Origin: Stercoripulliclostridium_A sp045535235
GTDB lineage: Bacteria > Bacillota > Clostridia > Christensenellales > DTU072
DNA length: 12,725 nucleotides
Direction of reading: 5' to 3'
Assembly: GCA_045535235.1 (NCBI GenBank)
Contig: JAZSLG010000135.1
Span: 1 to 12,725, forward strand
The notes below the pieces were generated by a model, which was not told the DNA's origin, searched no databases, and worked only from the letters and a program-made list of their open reading frames with translations. Shown piece by piece: positions 1 to 6,411 of the stretch. The translations under genes were made by a program, and so were the position numbers. Positions within the stretch are counted from its first letter, which is position 1. Every line of letters begins with the position of its first letter.

Positions 1-392
1 ATAAAATGGGTTACTATTGCTATGGGTAGCGGGATAAAGAAGTAGAAGACGTTAGCATAAGTCATGGGGTCTATATCCCTTGGGAAAATCATTGCGACAA
101 CAAAAATTATCGGTATAAGAGGCGTCGTATCTCTTCTCATAATAAGCACTATGGATGCAAAGAAGATTATGCCGATTACACCATAAGCTTCTACCTCGAA
201 ATACCAACATAAAAAGATGGTTAGGCATAGTAGTGCAAAATATAAACGAGAGTATAAAAACCTATCGCCGAGGTCGTTTAGTTTGTTCATAAAACTAGAC
301 TTGTATTTCGGCTCACCGCTTAAATCCTGCGCACTAAGGTCGGGATTTTCCAGTAAAAATTGTTTTCTTTTCTTCAAAATTGCCGTATTCAT
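1..392 (-). CDS. Multi-spanning membrane protein, N-terminal part (possibly O-antigen ligase/polymerase-like)
   Basis: Reading the minus strand from the ATG at 392-390 gives 130 codons with no stop up to the window edge, so the 3' end is missing. The product starts with a basic, hydrophilic cytoplasmic stretch of about 45 residues (MNTAILKKRKQFLL, then DLSAQDLSGEPKYKSS). Hydrophobic segments follow near residues 49-64, 69-85, 91-104 and 113-128, separated by short charged loops such as MRRDTTP and PRDIDPM. The closely spaced membrane segments recall polytopic polysaccharide polymerase/O-antigen ligase-type proteins, but this is a weak impression from an incomplete protein. The coding assignment is firmer: it has a perfect promoter immediately upstream and a typical membrane-protein composition. 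No Shine-Dalgarno site precedes the ATG, and the later candidates (TTG codon 6, ATG codon 35) have none either. It is transcribed away from the ABC operon. Confidence 0.78.
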   Translation of the reverse strand, partial: MNTAILKKRKQFLLENPDLSAQDLSGEPKYKSSFMNKLNDLGDRFLYSRLYFALLCLTIFLCWYFEVEAYGVIGIIFFASIVLIMRRDTTPLIPIIFVVAMIFPRDIDPMTYANVFYFFIPLPIAIVTHF

Positions 393-398
393 AAGAAA

Positions 399-427
399 AT
401 TATATTATTCATTGTGAATATTGTCAA
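399..427 (-). promoter_or_regulatory. Consensus sigma-70/sigma-A promoter for the minus-strand membrane protein gene
   Basis: On the minus strand TTGACA lies at 427-422 and TATAAT at 404-399, separated by exactly 17 bp. Both hexamers and the spacing are perfect consensus for the housekeeping sigma factor. Only six bases (TTTCTT) separate the -10 hexamer from the ATG at 392, so the expected start of transcription falls on or next to the A of the start codon, which implies a leaderless mRNA. A seven-codon ORF starting at 412 lies upstream of this start point and would not be transcribed from it. Confidence 0.85.
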
Positions 428-478
428 TGCCAAAAAGTGAAATTTTGGTGATATTTGCTATATAAAAGCGATTTTTTA

Positions 479-508
479 TTGACATAATACCATACTATAT
501 TATATATT
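479..508 (+). promoter_or_regulatory. Probable sigma-70/sigma-A promoter of the ABC/surface-protein operon
   Basis: A perfect TTGACA lies at 479-484. The -10 is less certain because the following sequence is an AT-alternating tract: TATATT at 503-508 gives an 18-bp spacer and TATATA at 501-506 gives 16 bp. Transcription would start near 513-517, leaving a leader of about 65 nt before the ATG at 581. It is the only convincing promoter ahead of the four-gene unit. A second TATAAT at 547-552 has no matching -35. The two divergent TTGACA boxes are about 50 bp apart, so one regulator bound here could affect both directions. Confidence 0.7.
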
Positions 509-516
509 TAATATAT

Positions 517-541
517 GTGTGCGCACGATGAGTGCGTGCGC
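517..541 (+). promoter_or_regulatory. GC-rich 5'-leader hairpin overlapping a GTGCGCAC palindrome
   Basis: As RNA, arms 517-526 (GUGUGCGCAC) and 532-541 (GUGCGUGCGC) can form ten consecutive pairs, seven Watson-Crick and three G-U, closing a five-base GAUGA loop. It sits at or within a few bases of the predicted 5' end of the operon mRNA, where a stem would protect the end or influence early transcription. Bases 519-526 are also a perfect 8-bp DNA palindrome just downstream of the -10, so an operator is an alternative reading. No U-tract follows, which argues against an intrinsic terminator. Confidence 0.5.
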
Positions 542-580
542 GTGCATATAATATAGATAACAAAGGACGATTAGGACGAC

Positions 581-1528
581 ATGGCTAAGAAAAACTTTAA
601 ACAATCAGAAGAAATGCAAGTAAAAACTTTAGAAGTAAGTTCTCTTTGCAAAAAATATAGCGCAAAAGCAAACTATGCGGTTAAAGACGTTTCTTTCTCT
701 TGCGAGAGAGGACAAATCGTAGGATTGCTTGGCTCTAATGGCGCAGGTAAATCTACTTCTCTAAAATGTATCACCGGCATGATACCTCTAACCGAAGGTG
801 AAATCACTATAGGTGGATACAGCATTTCTAAAAATCCTATCGAGGCCAAAAGGAATTTTTCGTTCGTCACCGATAACCATGCTACCTTTGTTAAAATGAC
901 GGGACTGCAATATTTGTCATTCATGGCAGACGTTTATAAAGTACCCAAGAAAGTGAGACGCGCTCGTTACGAGGAATTGGAAAGCGTATTTCAACTTGGT
1001 GACGCTATTAAAAGACTTATTTCCAACTATTCTCACGGTATGAAGCAAAAAATATGTATGATGGCATCACTCATACACGAGCCTGAGCTTTGGATATTGG
1101 ACGAACCCATGGTTGGTCTTGACCCTCGTACTCAAAATGCCGTTATCAATTTTATGCACACTTACGCAAGAAAGGGAAAGACGATTTTGTTTAGTAGCCA
1201 CAACCTTGACGTCGTTAGACGCGTTTGCGACCGTGTGGTTATTATCAATAAAGGAAATCTCGTTGCGGATTTAGTTATTGATGACAGTATGAGAAACGAC
1301 CATACTATTTTGGAAGGTTATTACTTTGGCGACGACCAAGAAGCTCTCCAAGCGGCAATGATGGCGGACAAAGCTCTCCAAGCCGAAATGAAAATTGAAA
1401 ATGGCGAGAGCGAAGTAGGGGAAGGAGCCGTTGCCCAACAAAATGAAATTAGAGTGGTTTCTCGTCGTCAAGCCAACAAGAAGCCCAATCCTCCCAGATT
1501 CCATATGTTGAACGGGGGTAAAAAATAA
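581..1528 (+). CDS. ABC transporter ATP-binding protein (ABC-2/drug and export type)
   Basis: This is the cytoplasmic ATPase that would power the permease encoded 2 bp downstream. Visible motifs in order are Walker A GSNGAGKST (residues 51-59), signature SHGMKQK (151-157, in place of LSGGQ), Walker B LWILDEP (170-176), D-loop GLDP (179-182) and the switch histidine in SSH (205-207). At the Q-loop position the sequence reads VTDNHATF (96-103), with aspartate instead of glutamine; acidic residues here occur in some exporter ATPases of this class. The nucleotide-binding domain ends near residue 235. A hydrophilic tail of about 75 residues follows, carrying a duplicated ALQA segment and a basic, proline-containing end. 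The ATG at 581 is chosen because AGGA at 573-576 precedes it and an in-frame TAG lies at 572-574; Met12 is a weaker alternative. The protein is first in the apparent operon. The transported substrate cannot be told from sequence. Confidence 0.95.
   Translation: MAKKNFKQSEEMQVKTLEVSSLCKKYSAKANYAVKDVSFSCERGQIVGLLGSNGAGKSTSLKCITGMIPLTEGEITIGGYSISKNPIEAKRNFSFVTDNHATFVKMTGLQYLSFMADVYKVPKKVRRARYEELESVFQLGDAIKRLISNYSHGMKQKICMMASLIHEPELWILDEPMVGLDPRTQNAVINFMHTYARKGKTILFSSHNLDVVRRVCDRVVIINKGNLVADLVIDDSMRNDHTILEGYYFGDDQEALQAAMMADKALQAEMKIENGESEVGEGAVAQQNEIRVVSRRQANKKPNPPRFHMLNGGKK
1341..1383 (+). repeat. Short tandem duplication in the ATPase C-terminal tail
   Basis: AAGCTCTCCAAGC occurs exactly at 1341-1353 and again at 1371-1383, 30 bp (ten codons) apart. 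In protein it gives EALQAAMMAD followed by KALQAEM, a likely helical stretch. It looks like an in-frame duplication in a poorly conserved tail. Confidence 0.65.
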
Positions 1529-1530
1529 AA

Positions 1531-3195
1531 ATGGTTGGCGTACTTATAAGAAAACAGATACACGAGCATCTAGCGTATTTTAAGCGCAATCGCAAAAATA
1601 TCGACGTCGTTGGTATGTTGCTTTCCGCTGTTTTGATGGCACTCGTACTTTTCGTTATTGCGGTAGTATTCAAACAATTTATTGAAAAGTATTCCACCAT
1701 TCGTATCGATAACGTGCTTGACGTTAACGCTCGTTTGTACGAAATAATGACGATAGTGTACGAAATAGTATTGGTTATTTCGGTTTTTGGTTCGACCTCT
1801 CAACTAACACGTGCTATTTTTGAAAGTGACGATAGGAACGTTCTTGCGGTATTACCAATTAAGCCCCAAGCAATATTCATCGCAAAAATGATAGGTTTGT
1901 ATTTTTCGCAAGCCTTCCTTGCCGTATGCGTTACTCTTCCTCTAGTTATAGTATTTGCTCAAGTTACTTCCCAAAGCATAATGTTCATCGTAATATCAAC
2001 GGTGGCGAGTTTGTTAATACCGTTTATTAGTTTAGGTTTAGCAAGCATACTTTGCTTACCTTTCTATTTTATTAAGAGGTTTATACAATCCAAATATTTA
2101 TTGTTCTTGGTTGCCGTTACTGCTATTGCAGCGGTGCTTTTCGTGGGATATGCACGAATTCTAGGCTTTTTTGAAAATCTAATAGCAACGGGAGATATAA
2201 AATTCTTCTTCTCGGAAGAAATTATGCTTTTCATTATTAATCTTACCGACAAACTCGTACCTGCCAACTTTATTGCAAGAATAGTCTTTAACGTGGAACC
2301 TTTGAAAAACGGTATAACCTTGTTGATATTAATAGTCGTACTCGGTTTGTTAGGATTTGGCGTTGAGTATTTGCTTTATAATGTGGCAATCAAAATCCGC
2401 GTTCAAAATAACGACGGCATAGTATTCCATGCAAAGAAGCTTTCTCGTCCACGTTCCGTTACTCACGGACTTATTGCCAAAGAGCTTGGTGCTATATTAT
2501 TTACGCCCGACTACGCATTCCAATATATATCGGTTGCGGCAATTCTTCCTATAATGGTTTATTTCTGTATGGGATTGGGTGAGAATTTGCTAAGTTCACT
2601 TTTGCACGTGGAGATGAATTTTGAAATCGCGTTGCTTTTAACAGTATTGTTTGGCTCGCTAACGAATACCTTCTGTGCAATAAATATTTCGCGCGAAGGA
2701 AGATCGTTCTATATGCAAAAGACTCTTCCTATCAAATACTCAAAAATAGTAGGGGTAAAGATTGGTCTTAATTTTGTGGTTACCATTCTTTCGGTTGGCA
2801 TATCGACTACAGTAATCACGTTACTTGGTTTCATCGATAACTTGGAGGGTGCATTCGTATTCTTCGTGGGTGTTGTATTGGGGCTTGCTCAAATTTGCTT
2901 TGCAACTAGAAAGGACCTTAACAAACCCTACTTCCCGACGGAAGAAGATAACACCGTTAAGGAAGGTAATGGTAACGTGTCTACCATAATCGTACTTGGC
3001 ATGTTAGTATCGCTCATTATTGGAGGCGTACCACTAGCGTTTGCAGTACTTGGCTCGCTTGACGCGGAAATGAATATCGAGGGATTTACCTATATGTTTG
3101 CGGGTGGTCTTTCACTATTATCATTAATATGTTCGTTGCTATATACGTTTATAGGAATGAGGAAAAAATTTGAAAGATTGTCGGAGGGGGATTAA
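1531..3195 (+). CDS. ABC-2-type exporter permease
   Basis: This 554-residue integral membrane protein is the likely transmembrane partner of the preceding ATPase. Hydrophobic segments are visible near residues 28-48, 74-94, 113-143, 150-178, 189-209, 262-285, 330-349, 365-384, 409-433, 440-457, 484-506 and 520-542, about twelve spans. A charged cytoplasmic-type loop lies at about 286-325. The motif SREGRSFYMQKTLPIKYSK (387-405) resembles the SREG...K-LP loop of large Bacillota ABC exporter permeases, and the equivalent ESDDRNVLAVLPIKP (98-112) in the first half suggests an internal duplication of two half-permeases. The start codon is 2 bp after the ATPase stop; its likely ribosome site is the GGGGG at 1514-1518 inside the ATPase gene, a long 12 bases away, so coupled translation is plausible. 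The family is clear at the level of ABC-2 exporter, but the substrate is unknown. Confidence 0.88.
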   Translation: MVGVLIRKQIHEHLAYFKRNRKNIDVVGMLLSAVLMALVLFVIAVVFKQFIEKYSTIRIDNVLDVNARLYEIMTIVYEIVLVISVFGSTSQLTRAIFESDDRNVLAVLPIKPQAIFIAKMIGLYFSQAFLAVCVTLPLVIVFAQVTSQSIMFIVISTVASLLIPFISLGLASILCLPFYFIKRFIQSKYLLFLVAVTAIAAVLFVGYARILGFFENLIATGDIKFFFSEEIMLFIINLTDKLVPANFIARIVFNVEPLKNGITLLILIVVLGLLGFGVEYLLYNVAIKIRVQNNDGIVFHAKKLSRPRSVTHGLIAKELGAILFTPDYAFQYISVAAILPIMVYFCMGLGENLLSSLLHVEMNFEIALLLTVLFGSLTNTFCAINISREGRSFYMQKTLPIKYSKIVGVKIGLNFVVTILSVGISTTVITLLGFIDNLEGAFVFFVGVVLGLAQICFATRKDLNKPYFPTEEDNTVKEGNGNVSTIIVLGMLVSLIIGGVPLAFAVLGSLDAEMNIEGFTYMFAGGLSLLSLICSLLYTFIGMRKKFERLSEGD

Positions 3196-3198
3196 TAT

Positions 3199-6100
3199 AT
3201 GAAAAAGAAAGTTATAGCACTCATAATGATAATTCCACTCGTCTTCCTTATCACTATATTTAGCGTAGGTAAGGTCGCAAGCATACTTGCGGATATTCCT
3301 GTAAGCGGAATAAAGATTACCACACAAAGTGACGAGGGATTTATATATCTTGATATGGCAAAGTACAATGCCAGTCCCGATAACTTTATTTATATGCAAG
3401 CACAAGTTGAACCCTCTAATGCCAAGAACCAAAACTATAGCTTTACGGTTGAGGCAGCGGAAGAGGATGCCGAGATTGCTGACGTTGAAATTGACGAAAA
3501 TACCGGACTCCTAACTTTGAACGGAACTGGAAAAGCAAAGATAACCGCGGTTAGTGCCGATAGAGGATATACCGATAGCGTAATTCTTTCCGTAATGTCC
3601 AGTAAAGTAGTTTATTTGGAACCCGAGGTAAATAAGATTACCGGCGAAAGTGTCGAAGTTGAAAAGCAAGATAGAACCACGTATGCTACCACGTTAGGAG
3701 CAGGCGAATATCAATTTACCAGTTTAATTTATCCTGTTGAGCTATCTTCTAGTAGTGTAACTTGGTCAACGAGTGATAGTAACGTAGTAGATATTAATTC
3801 CGTAACCGGTAAAGCAACGGTAAGACTTTCGGGTGAGGCGATTATCACTTTGGATTGTGATAACGTAGTGGAAGGATTTGAGCCTACCACGATTAAAGTT
3901 ACAGTGCCCTACGTTGGCGGTGCAAGTGGTATGGTTATCGAGGGAAAGAGCGATAACGAACTCATGTTTGAGAAAGGAAAGAACAAGGTAAGCTTCCTTC
4001 TTGAACTGGAAGAGCCGTTACCCGGGCTTGGTGAGACGGTATTTTTGGGTATTACGGGGAATTATTTCCTTAGTGATTCCTACGAAGCGTTAGATAACGA
4101 AGGAAGGCGTTATAAAGTTACCCTAACTCTAGAAGATGGGCATCCGGAGAATATAACTTTGAAACTTGGGCTTGCAGGAAATAGCGCAAAATCCACCCTC
4201 GTTTTAGCTTTTACCGACTTTAAGTTTAACGTTTACAATTCGTATCACCTTACTATCGAGGACGACGTATATCAAAGAAAGAACTCCAAGGTACAATACG
4301 TTGCAGTCGGCGAGCCTAGCGACGATAACGTAATTTACGGTTGGTCTACCAGTGATCCTGGCTTAGCGGTGACCGTTAAAAACGGTGGTTTATCTGCCGA
4401 AATTAACGCGATGGAGACCGGAGAGTACAAACTATTCGTAACCGCTTACGAAAAAGTGATAAACGGTGATAGCGGAGAGGCGGAAAGAGGAGATGAAATT
4501 TACACTATCGAGAAGAATATCCACGTCGTTCGTGGCGTTTACTCGATAGACTTTGTAAAGCAAATGGGTACTAGTGACGGCGAGGGATTATTAACTCTTG
4601 GCGACACTATACTAGACGATTCCGGATATAAACCCCATTATTATCCGGAAGTAAAAATGAAGATACAATACGATGACGGTTCTATCGGTGGATATAATAT
4701 AGAGGATCTTAGCTTTAGTGGAGCAGATAACTCTATTGTTGCCCCGTTTATTACCCAAGATAGCTTTAAGGTTATGGTTAACGGCGATGGTGTTTCTACC
4801 ATAACTGCAAAGTGGAGTAACGGCGTTAATATGGGCGTTGAAATTAAGACTACGCTAAAGATAAGGGCTGTTAAAGGTGGCGTATTGATAGGCGTAGAAG
4901 GAAACGATCCCATAGTAGACTATCGTCATTTGAGGAGAGCCGGCGCGGAAGGTAAAAAGATAGTTCTAATGAAGAACGTAACCTTGGGTTGGCAAGGAAT
5001 GACTGCCGAGCAGTTAAAAGATGAATCCTCAACCATGTTAACTGACTATGACTGGACCTATTATAAGAATAAGTACGGCTATCGTCCCAGTGTAAATTAT
5101 TTGATAGAGTTCGGTAACGACGTGTTTGGTAACGGTTACGTTATTAACGCCGAAAACTTTACTACTGCGAAAGACGGAGTTGGTAACCCATTGTTATTTA
5201 AGGGACCTCTTGATTTTGTTGCAATCGATACTGCTTCGGTTAAGGCGCAAGATAACATTAGTTTCCTTGTTAAAAATAACGACGTTTGCATTAACAACGT
5301 TGAACTTCTTGGTTGTTCGGATGCAAAGATAACTCGTTCTCCCGAGGATGGTGGCGGTCTTGATTTAACCATGTTAAACTACGTTGGTACGGTTTTGGAA
5401 ATTAGCGGAGATACCACTTTGCTAAACAGTCGTATTTCTAATGGTAGAACTGTGGTGCGTGTATATGGTGGAGAGACCACGGATGGTAATCCAATAGTTG
5501 AAAATTATAGCGACGTAAACGTTCAAGAGGAGCGTTTAGTTGCGCACATAGAAAGTTGCAAGATAACTCAAGGTCGCGAGTTTCTACTAAAAATTGGTTC
5601 TAACCGTGCGGTTAAGTCCCACGAATATAATAAGAGAACGGAAGAGTGGATTACAAAGCAACCCACCAAAGTGGATGGCAGTGACTATGAATTATTCCAA
5701 GAGAGCACAAAGACAGACTCGTATTTTTACGATAACTACGTTATTACCGACGTAACCGTTAAAAATTCCGTATTCGCGACTAGCGGTGTATTCGCAGTTG
5801 GTATGGAAACCCACTTTAATGGTGAAATGCTAGATGGTGATTATGGAATGGCGTATTGGGATAATTTGGGTTCCAACTCATTCCCGAGCGTACTCCGTTT
5901 GGAGGGGGACGTAAAGATTTACGACTGGAAAGATATGTCCAAGGTGGATAGTTCAACCTTAATAGAAACCACCAACACTGCAATGGAATTCCTTAAACTA
6001 CAAATAGACCTTATGTTAGAAAAGGTCGCAAAGGTGGAGGAAAATGGTGCTATCAAATATCCTGGTATTATTACCAGAATAGGTGGAAATGGATACGTTC

Positions 6101-6396
6101 ACGCCGGAATATGCTTCTATGGTGGCGGACATAACTATTCATACTTGGTAACCGACAATTTGAACACGGAAATGATGACTAACTACATGATAAATCTTAA
6201 CGTGCTAAGAATAGGAGAGGACGAAAACTCCATGTTTTACCGTCAAGCGGTTCTGCTCCCTCAAGCAGCGGGATACCAACCTTTCTCGTTCTATATGTAT
6301 GACAGCAATTCCAATTTCAATTACGAAAAACAACAATCTGAACTCAATTCAGGAAAAGCATATATTCTACCTATCGCGCCTGTTGAAGGCAAATAA
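3199..6396 (+). CDS. Large exported protein with Big2-like Ig domains and a beta-helix-like C-terminal half
   Basis: The 1065-residue product begins MKKKV, then a hydrophobic stretch to about residue 24, so it is exported. A cleavage site (SILA before D32) is only marginal and the segment may stay as a membrane anchor. Residues 33-133 and 140-237 look like bacterial Ig-like (Big2) domains: each has the ending pattern of a conserved N-T/S-TG turn followed by G-x-A-x-I-T (NTGLLTLNGTGKAKITA; SVTGKATVRLSGEAIIT). Three further beta-sandwich-like segments fill about 243-557. From about 560 the protein changes character: IEFGNDVFGNGYVINA (636-650) and strands such as VCINNVELLGCSDAKI resemble the rungs of a parallel beta-helix. 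There is no LPXTG motif, cell-wall-binding repeat or recognised catalytic motif. GGAGGGGG at 3183-3190 sits 8 bases before the ATG, and only 3 bp separate the gene from the permease stop, so it belongs to the same operon. The role is unknown; surface binding or assembly is an inference. Confidence 0.88.
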   Translation: MKKKVIALIMIIPLVFLITIFSVGKVASILADIPVSGIKITTQSDEGFIYLDMAKYNASPDNFIYMQAQVEPSNAKNQNYSFTVEAAEEDAEIADVEIDENTGLLTLNGTGKAKITAVSADRGYTDSVILSVMSSKVVYLEPEVNKITGESVEVEKQDRTTYATTLGAGEYQFTSLIYPVELSSSSVTWSTSDSNVVDINSVTGKATVRLSGEAIITLDCDNVVEGFEPTTIKVTVPYVGGASGMVIEGKSDNELMFEKGKNKVSFLLELEEPLPGLGETVFLGITGNYFLSDSYEALDNEGRRYKVTLTLEDGHPENITLKLGLAGNSAKSTLVLAFTDFKFNVYNSYHLTIEDDVYQRKNSKVQYVAVGEPSDDNVIYGWSTSDPGLAVTVKNGGLSAEINAMETGEYKLFVTAYEKVINGDSGEAERGDEIYTIEKNIHVVRGVYSIDFVKQMGTSDGEGLLTLGDTILDDSGYKPHYYPEVKMKIQYDDGSIGGYNIEDLSFSGADNSIVAPFITQDSFKVMVNGDGVSTITAKWSNGVNMGVEIKTTLKIRAVKGGVLIGVEGNDPIVDYRHLRRAGAEGKKIVLMKNVTLGWQGMTAEQLKDESSTMLTDYDWTYYKNKYGYRPSVNYLIEFGNDVFGNGYVINAENFTTAKDGVGNPLLFKGPLDFVAIDTASVKAQDNISFLVKNNDVCINNVELLGCSDAKITRSPEDGGGLDLTMLNYVGTVLEISGDTTLLNSRISNGRTVVRVYGGETTDGNPIVENYSDVNVQEERLVAHIESCKITQGREFLLKIGSNRAVKSHEYNKRTEEWITKQPTKVDGSDYELFQESTKTDSYFYDNYVITDVTVKNSVFATSGVFAVGMETHFNGEMLDGDYGMAYWDNLGSNSFPSVLRLEGDVKIYDWKDMSKVDSSTLIETTNTAMEFLKLQIDLMLEKVAKVEENGAIKYPGIITRIGGNGYVHAGICFYGGGHNYSYLVTDNLNTEMMTNYMINLNVLRIGEDENSMFYRQAVLLPQAAGYQPFSFYMYDSNSNFNYEKQQSELNSGKAYILPIAPVEGK
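3295..4869 (+). other. Ig-like (Big2-type) domain region of the 1065-aa protein
   Basis: Codons 33-557 encode about five consecutive beta-sandwich-like segments. The first two (33-133, 140-237) carry the clearest Big2 features, including VTWSTSDSNVVDI with the usual W-S-S-D-x-x-V pattern. The fourth (about 346-445) shows a related YGWSTSDPGLAVTV. The third and fifth have only general beta-strand alternation. Boundaries are approximate. Confidence 0.6.
4876..6393 (+). other. Beta-helix-like region of the 1065-aa protein
   Basis: Codons 560 to 1065 encode short alternating strands separated by Gly/Asn/Asp turns, in the style of parallel beta-helix folds, most clearly over about 585-800. A less regular part follows, ending with ILPIAPVEGK. 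No polysaccharide-lyase or hydrolase active-site pattern was recognised. The assignment rests on pattern alone. Confidence 0.45.
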
Positions 6397-6404
6397 AAGG
6401 AGGT
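6397..6404 (+). promoter_or_regulatory. Perfect Shine-Dalgarno site for the giant lipoprotein gene
   Basis: AAGGAGGT begins directly after the stop of the upstream gene and lies 7 bases before the ATG at 6412, which is ideal. It is the strongest ribosome site in the operon: the ATPase has only AGGA and the permease has GGGGG at long spacing. High translation of the lipoprotein relative to the transporter genes is a reasonable inference. Confidence 0.85.
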
Positions 6405-6411
6405 AAAACCT

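Noticed and set aside
389..412. Seven-codon minus-strand leader ORF whose stop overlaps the start of the membrane protein gene
   Set aside because: The ATG at 412 lies between the -35 and -10 hexamers, upstream of the predicted transcription start, so it would not be in the transcript.
217..417. A 66-codon plus-strand reading frame
   Set aside because: It lies antisense to the minus-strand membrane protein gene, which has a perfect promoter and a membrane-protein composition; no ribosome site precedes the plus-strand ATG.
517..541. Intrinsic terminator or riboswitch in the operon leader
   Set aside because: No U-tract follows the stem, and the roughly 65-nt leader is too short and simple for a known riboswitch aptamer.
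547..552. TATAAT as a second promoter for the operon
   Set aside because: No -35-like hexamer lies 16-18 bp upstream (the region is the GC-rich hairpin), and no exact TGN extension is present.
581..6396. GldA-GldF-GldG gliding-type ABC complex
   Set aside because: The order ATPase, permease, large exported protein is similar, but the third product is an Ig/beta-helix-like protein with only one N-terminal hydrophobic segment and no GldG-like features.
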